This document shows positions 13,410-15,400 of a stretch of DNA of 15,400 nt, piece by piece. The stretch is from Rickettsiales bacterium (lineage in GTDB: Bacteria > Pseudomonadota > Alphaproteobacteria > Rickettsiales > UBA8987). Positions within the stretch are counted from its first letter, which is position 1, and every line of letters starts with the position of its first letter. The translations under genes and the position numbers were made by a program. The stretch lies in NCBI GenBank assembly GCA_020631295.1, contig JAHDHN010000007.1:15570-30969 (forward strand). The letters run 5' to 3'. A model generated the notes under the pieces. It was not told where the DNA came from and made no database searches. It saw nothing but the letters and a program-made list of their open reading frames with translations.

Positions 13410-13456
13410 TAAAGGTTTACATTTTCTATTTAGAGAATGTTATAATAAAACCTTTA
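13410..13456 (-). terminator. Long stem-loop at the 3' end of the AT-rich orphan gene
   Basis: A 9-bp stem (TAAAGGTTT at 13410-13418 with AAACCTTTA at 13448-13456) encloses a 7-nt bulge on one side (13441-13447). Inside is a second 9-bp stem with one G-U pair (13419-13427 with 13432-13440, loop ATTT). On the minus strand it begins within the stop codon of the 159-aa gene. No T-run follows, so it may stabilise or process the 3' end rather than act as a classic intrinsic terminator. Confidence 0.5.
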
Positions 13457-13933
13457 ACGATCGAAGAATAAACCTATATGGAAGCCACCTTCATCCAACG
13501 GTTTATCCACCGTATTTGTAGGGGATTGTTGCGGCGAAGGGTTAAGCAATTTGGTAAATACTTCATCTATTTTTTCAGGATTAAGTAGACCAAGCTTCGT
13601 AAGCATTGCATTAAATGTGCTTTCATTACTTGTAGTTTCAGTCCTTTTATTTACTTTACTGTATGTATATTCTCCTGTTTCTAAATCTAAGGATTTTTTG
13701 AGGAATTCTAGACTATGACTAGATTCTTTGATCATCACATGTACTTTATCTACTTTGCTATACATGTCCAAGGAGTCACCTTCGAGTACTAAAGCAATAC
13801 GTTTATCATCGTTAGACAACTCAGATATTCCCGTAATTCCAAATACTAGTTTAGTACCGGATTTATCAGGACGTAATTGAAGGCCAATAGATGATATGGC
13901 TTGTATAGTGTTTATAATGTCGTTTTTCAACAT
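13454..13933 (-). CDS. AT-rich orphan protein of unknown function
   Basis: A 159-aa soluble protein with no membrane segment or signal peptide that I can see. It is predicted mixed helix/strand up to about residue 115, with TGEYTYSKVNKRTETTSNES in the middle. The tail is probably disordered, with Pro/Ser/Gln/Thr (about 130-145), and ends DEGGFHIGLFFDR. I do not recognise the family. A good Shine-Dalgarno (AGAGG, 7 nt before the ATG at 13933) supports translation. Base composition differs from its neighbours: a 60-nt line inside it has about 35% G+C, visibly lower than lepA or rsh. This could mean recent acquisition or weak constraint. It is divergent from rsh, with a 139-bp AT-rich spacer, and ends in a long stem-loop. 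Confidence 0.7.
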   Translation of the reverse strand: MLKNDIINTIQAISSIGLQLRPDKSGTKLVFGITGISELSNDDKRIALVLEGDSLDMYSKVDKVHVMIKESSHSLEFLKKSLDLETGEYTYSKVNKRTETTSNESTFNAMLTKLGLLNPEKIDEVFTKLLNPSPQQSPTNTVDKPLDEGGFHIGLFFDR

Positions 13934-14072
13934 ACTCTTACCTCTGGTATATTATTTCTTTATACCTATATTTCATAATTTATCTAAAAAATCAAACTAT
14001 TTAATTGTTATACATGCACACCAATCACACTTCCTCTTCCCCCTTGTGGAAAGATGCGGTAAGGTTGGTGCT

Positions 14073-15400
14073 ATGGGCGATTTGTTTGATGATTTTAGCC
14101 CGTTGCTGAAAAGCGACGTGACGCAAGCGGCAGAAACACCGCTGCTGGAAGCCATGCAGGCCAGCGGTGTGGAGCATGATGTGGAGGCAGTGCATAAGGC
14201 CGTGGCCTTTGCTATTTATTATCATGACACGCAAACCCGCGCCTCGGGTGAGCCTTATTACCATCACCCTATTGCCGTGGCGGCCATTTTGGCACAGCTG
14301 AAGCTGGACACCGCCACCATTGTTACCGCCGTGCTACATGACACGGTGGAAGACACCAATGCCAGCTTGATGGATATTGAAAAACATTTTGGTGAGGATG
14401 TGGCCGGGCTGGTGGATGGGGTTACCAAGCTGACGCAGATGAAGTTCCGCTCTGCTAACCACAAGCAGGCCGAAAATTTCCGCAAACTGCTGGTTGCAAT
14501 TTCTGAAGATATTCGCGTGCTGCTTATTAAGCTGGCTGACAGGTTGCATAACATGCAAACGCTGCATTATTTAAAGCGGCCGGACAAGCGCAAGCGCATT
14601 GCCCATGAAACCATGGAGATTTATGCCAGCCTGGCCGAACGCATTGGTATGCAGCAGGTGAAAGAAGAGTTGCAAGATATTGCCTTCCAAGAGCTGCACC
14701 CAGATGCTTATGCAAGCATTGTCAGCCGCCTGGAATTTTTGCGTAAAGAAGATGATTTGGTGCAGAAGGTGATTGATGAGCTGCAACATATTTTGGCCGA
14801 AGAGAAAATTGATGCGATTGTCTCTGGCCGCGAAAAAACACCCTATTCCATTTGGAAGAAAATGCAGCAAAAAGATGTGACCTTTGAGCAACTGACCGAC
14901 ATTATGGCCTTTCGTATCATCACCAAAGAGCCAGCACAATGTTACCATATTCTGGGCGTGATGCATTCGCGCTACCATGCCATTGCAGACCGGTTTAAGG
15001 ACTATATAAGCACGCCTAAGGGCAATGGCTATCAATCCATTCACACCGCCTTGATTGGGCCTGAACGGCAGCGTATTGAGATTCAGATCCGCACCCAATC
15101 AATGCATGAAATTGCCGAGATGGGTGTGGCCGCCCACTGGGCGTATAAGCAAGATACTAAAGTGAGCACAGACGGGCGCATGTTCCGTTGGATCCGCGAA
15201 TTATTGCATATTATTGAGCATACCGGTGAGCCAGAAGAATTTTTGGAGCACAGCAAGCTAGAAATGTATAATGACCAGGTCTTTTGCTTCACACCTAAGG
15301 GAGATCTGATTGCGCTGCCGCATGATGCCACACCAGTGGATTTTGCCTTTGCTATTCACTCGGAAGTGGGGCGCACCTGTGTGGGCTCCAAAATCAATGG
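14073..15400 (+). CDS. rsh: Bifunctional (p)ppGpp synthetase/hydrolase, 5' part
   Basis: The first 442 codons of a RelA/SpoT homolog; the gene runs off the window. It makes and degrades the stringent-response alarmone. The hydrolase domain (about 40-190) keeps HHP at 64-66, HDTVEDT at 89-95 and the later KLADRLHNM stretch (153-161), so hydrolysis should be intact. The synthetase domain (about 240-360) has GREKTPYSIWKKM (252-264), DIMAFRII, RFKDYISTPKGNGYQSIHT (307-325) and EIQIRT. RFKD is the RXKD signature of bifunctional enzymes, not the EXDD of RelA. A TGS domain begins at about 398 (MYNDQVFCFTPKGDLIALP). The ATG at 14073 has AAGG about 9 nt upstream; a GTG at 14046 is less likely. It is alone on its strand here, divergent from the orphan gene. 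Confidence 0.96.
   Translation, partial: MGDLFDDFSPLLKSDVTQAAETPLLEAMQASGVEHDVEAVHKAVAFAIYYHDTQTRASGEPYYHHPIAVAAILAQLKLDTATIVTAVLHDTVEDTNASLMDIEKHFGEDVAGLVDGVTKLTQMKFRSANHKQAENFRKLLVAISEDIRVLLIKLADRLHNMQTLHYLKRPDKRKRIAHETMEIYASLAERIGMQQVKEELQDIAFQELHPDAYASIVSRLEFLRKEDDLVQKVIDELQHILAEEKIDAIVSGREKTPYSIWKKMQQKDVTFEQLTDIMAFRIITKEPAQCYHILGVMHSRYHAIADRFKDYISTPKGNGYQSIHTALIGPERQRIEIQIRTQSMHEIAEMGVAAHWAYKQDTKVSTDGRMFRWIRELLHIIEHTGEPEEFLEHSKLEMYNDQVFCFTPKGDLIALPHDATPVDFAFAIHSEVGRTCVGSKIN

Noticed and set aside
1..15400. CRISPR array, tRNA or rRNA genes, prophage or plasmid modules
   Set aside because: No regularly spaced direct repeats, cloverleaf-like sequence, rRNA signature, integrase or replication gene was seen on either strand.

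Overview
The window looks like a stretch of an uncultured alphaproteobacterial chromosome. The evidence is family-level: an NtrY-type histidine kinase, an ECF sigma factor paired with an NrsF (DUF1109) membrane anti-sigma factor, a short-form HisG, alphaproteobacterial-looking LepA, PBP1A and a bifunctional Rsh, plus small palindromic repeats in nearly every longer intergenic gap. I cannot place it below class level from the sequence. Most genes have moderate G+C. The exception is an AT-rich orphan gene at 13454-13933.

Layout, left to right. The 3' tail of an unidentified plus-strand gene (1-95) meets ntrY tail to tail, with the stop codons overlapping. A gap with a two-hairpin repeat (2156-2229) follows. 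Next is a compact minus-strand operon, uppP -> ECF sigma -> nrsF (4232 to 2246), whose junctions overlap by 1 and 4 nt. A strong intrinsic terminator (4272-4305) closes another minus-strand pair: a tandem OmpA-like envelope protein and a small membrane-anchored helix-hairpin-helix protein. Behind a hairpin-rich gap lies mrcA (PBP1A), also on the minus strand. mrcA is divergent from the plus-strand pair hisG-lepA. A 447-bp gap (10889-11335) is filled with repeat debris, including a 156-bp MITE-like element. Then come an AsmA-family gene, a 66-aa conserved-looking small gene and a 159-aa AT-rich orphan, all minus strand. The window ends inside a plus-strand bifunctional (p)ppGpp synthetase/hydrolase.

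Functional theme. From 2246 to 8215 the genes are largely about the cell envelope: undecaprenyl phosphate recycling (UppP), peptidoglycan polymerisation (PBP1A), peptidoglycan or outer-membrane tethering (OmpA-like), and an envelope-facing sigma/anti-sigma switch. NtrY and Rsh are global stress and nutrient regulators. HisG and LepA are housekeeping.

The most unusual signal is in the repeats. A ~30-bp GC-rich palindromic module sits inside two different, larger palindromic repeats (13030-13059 and 10942-10972). In the first case an uninterrupted copy of the host repeat is present at 8295-8373, so the insertion can be read almost to the base. The second candidate for novelty is the OmpA-like/HhH gene pair, which puts a nucleic-acid-binding fold on a membrane anchor next to a peptidoglycan-binding protein. 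I saw no CRISPR array, tRNA, rRNA, transposase or phage gene.
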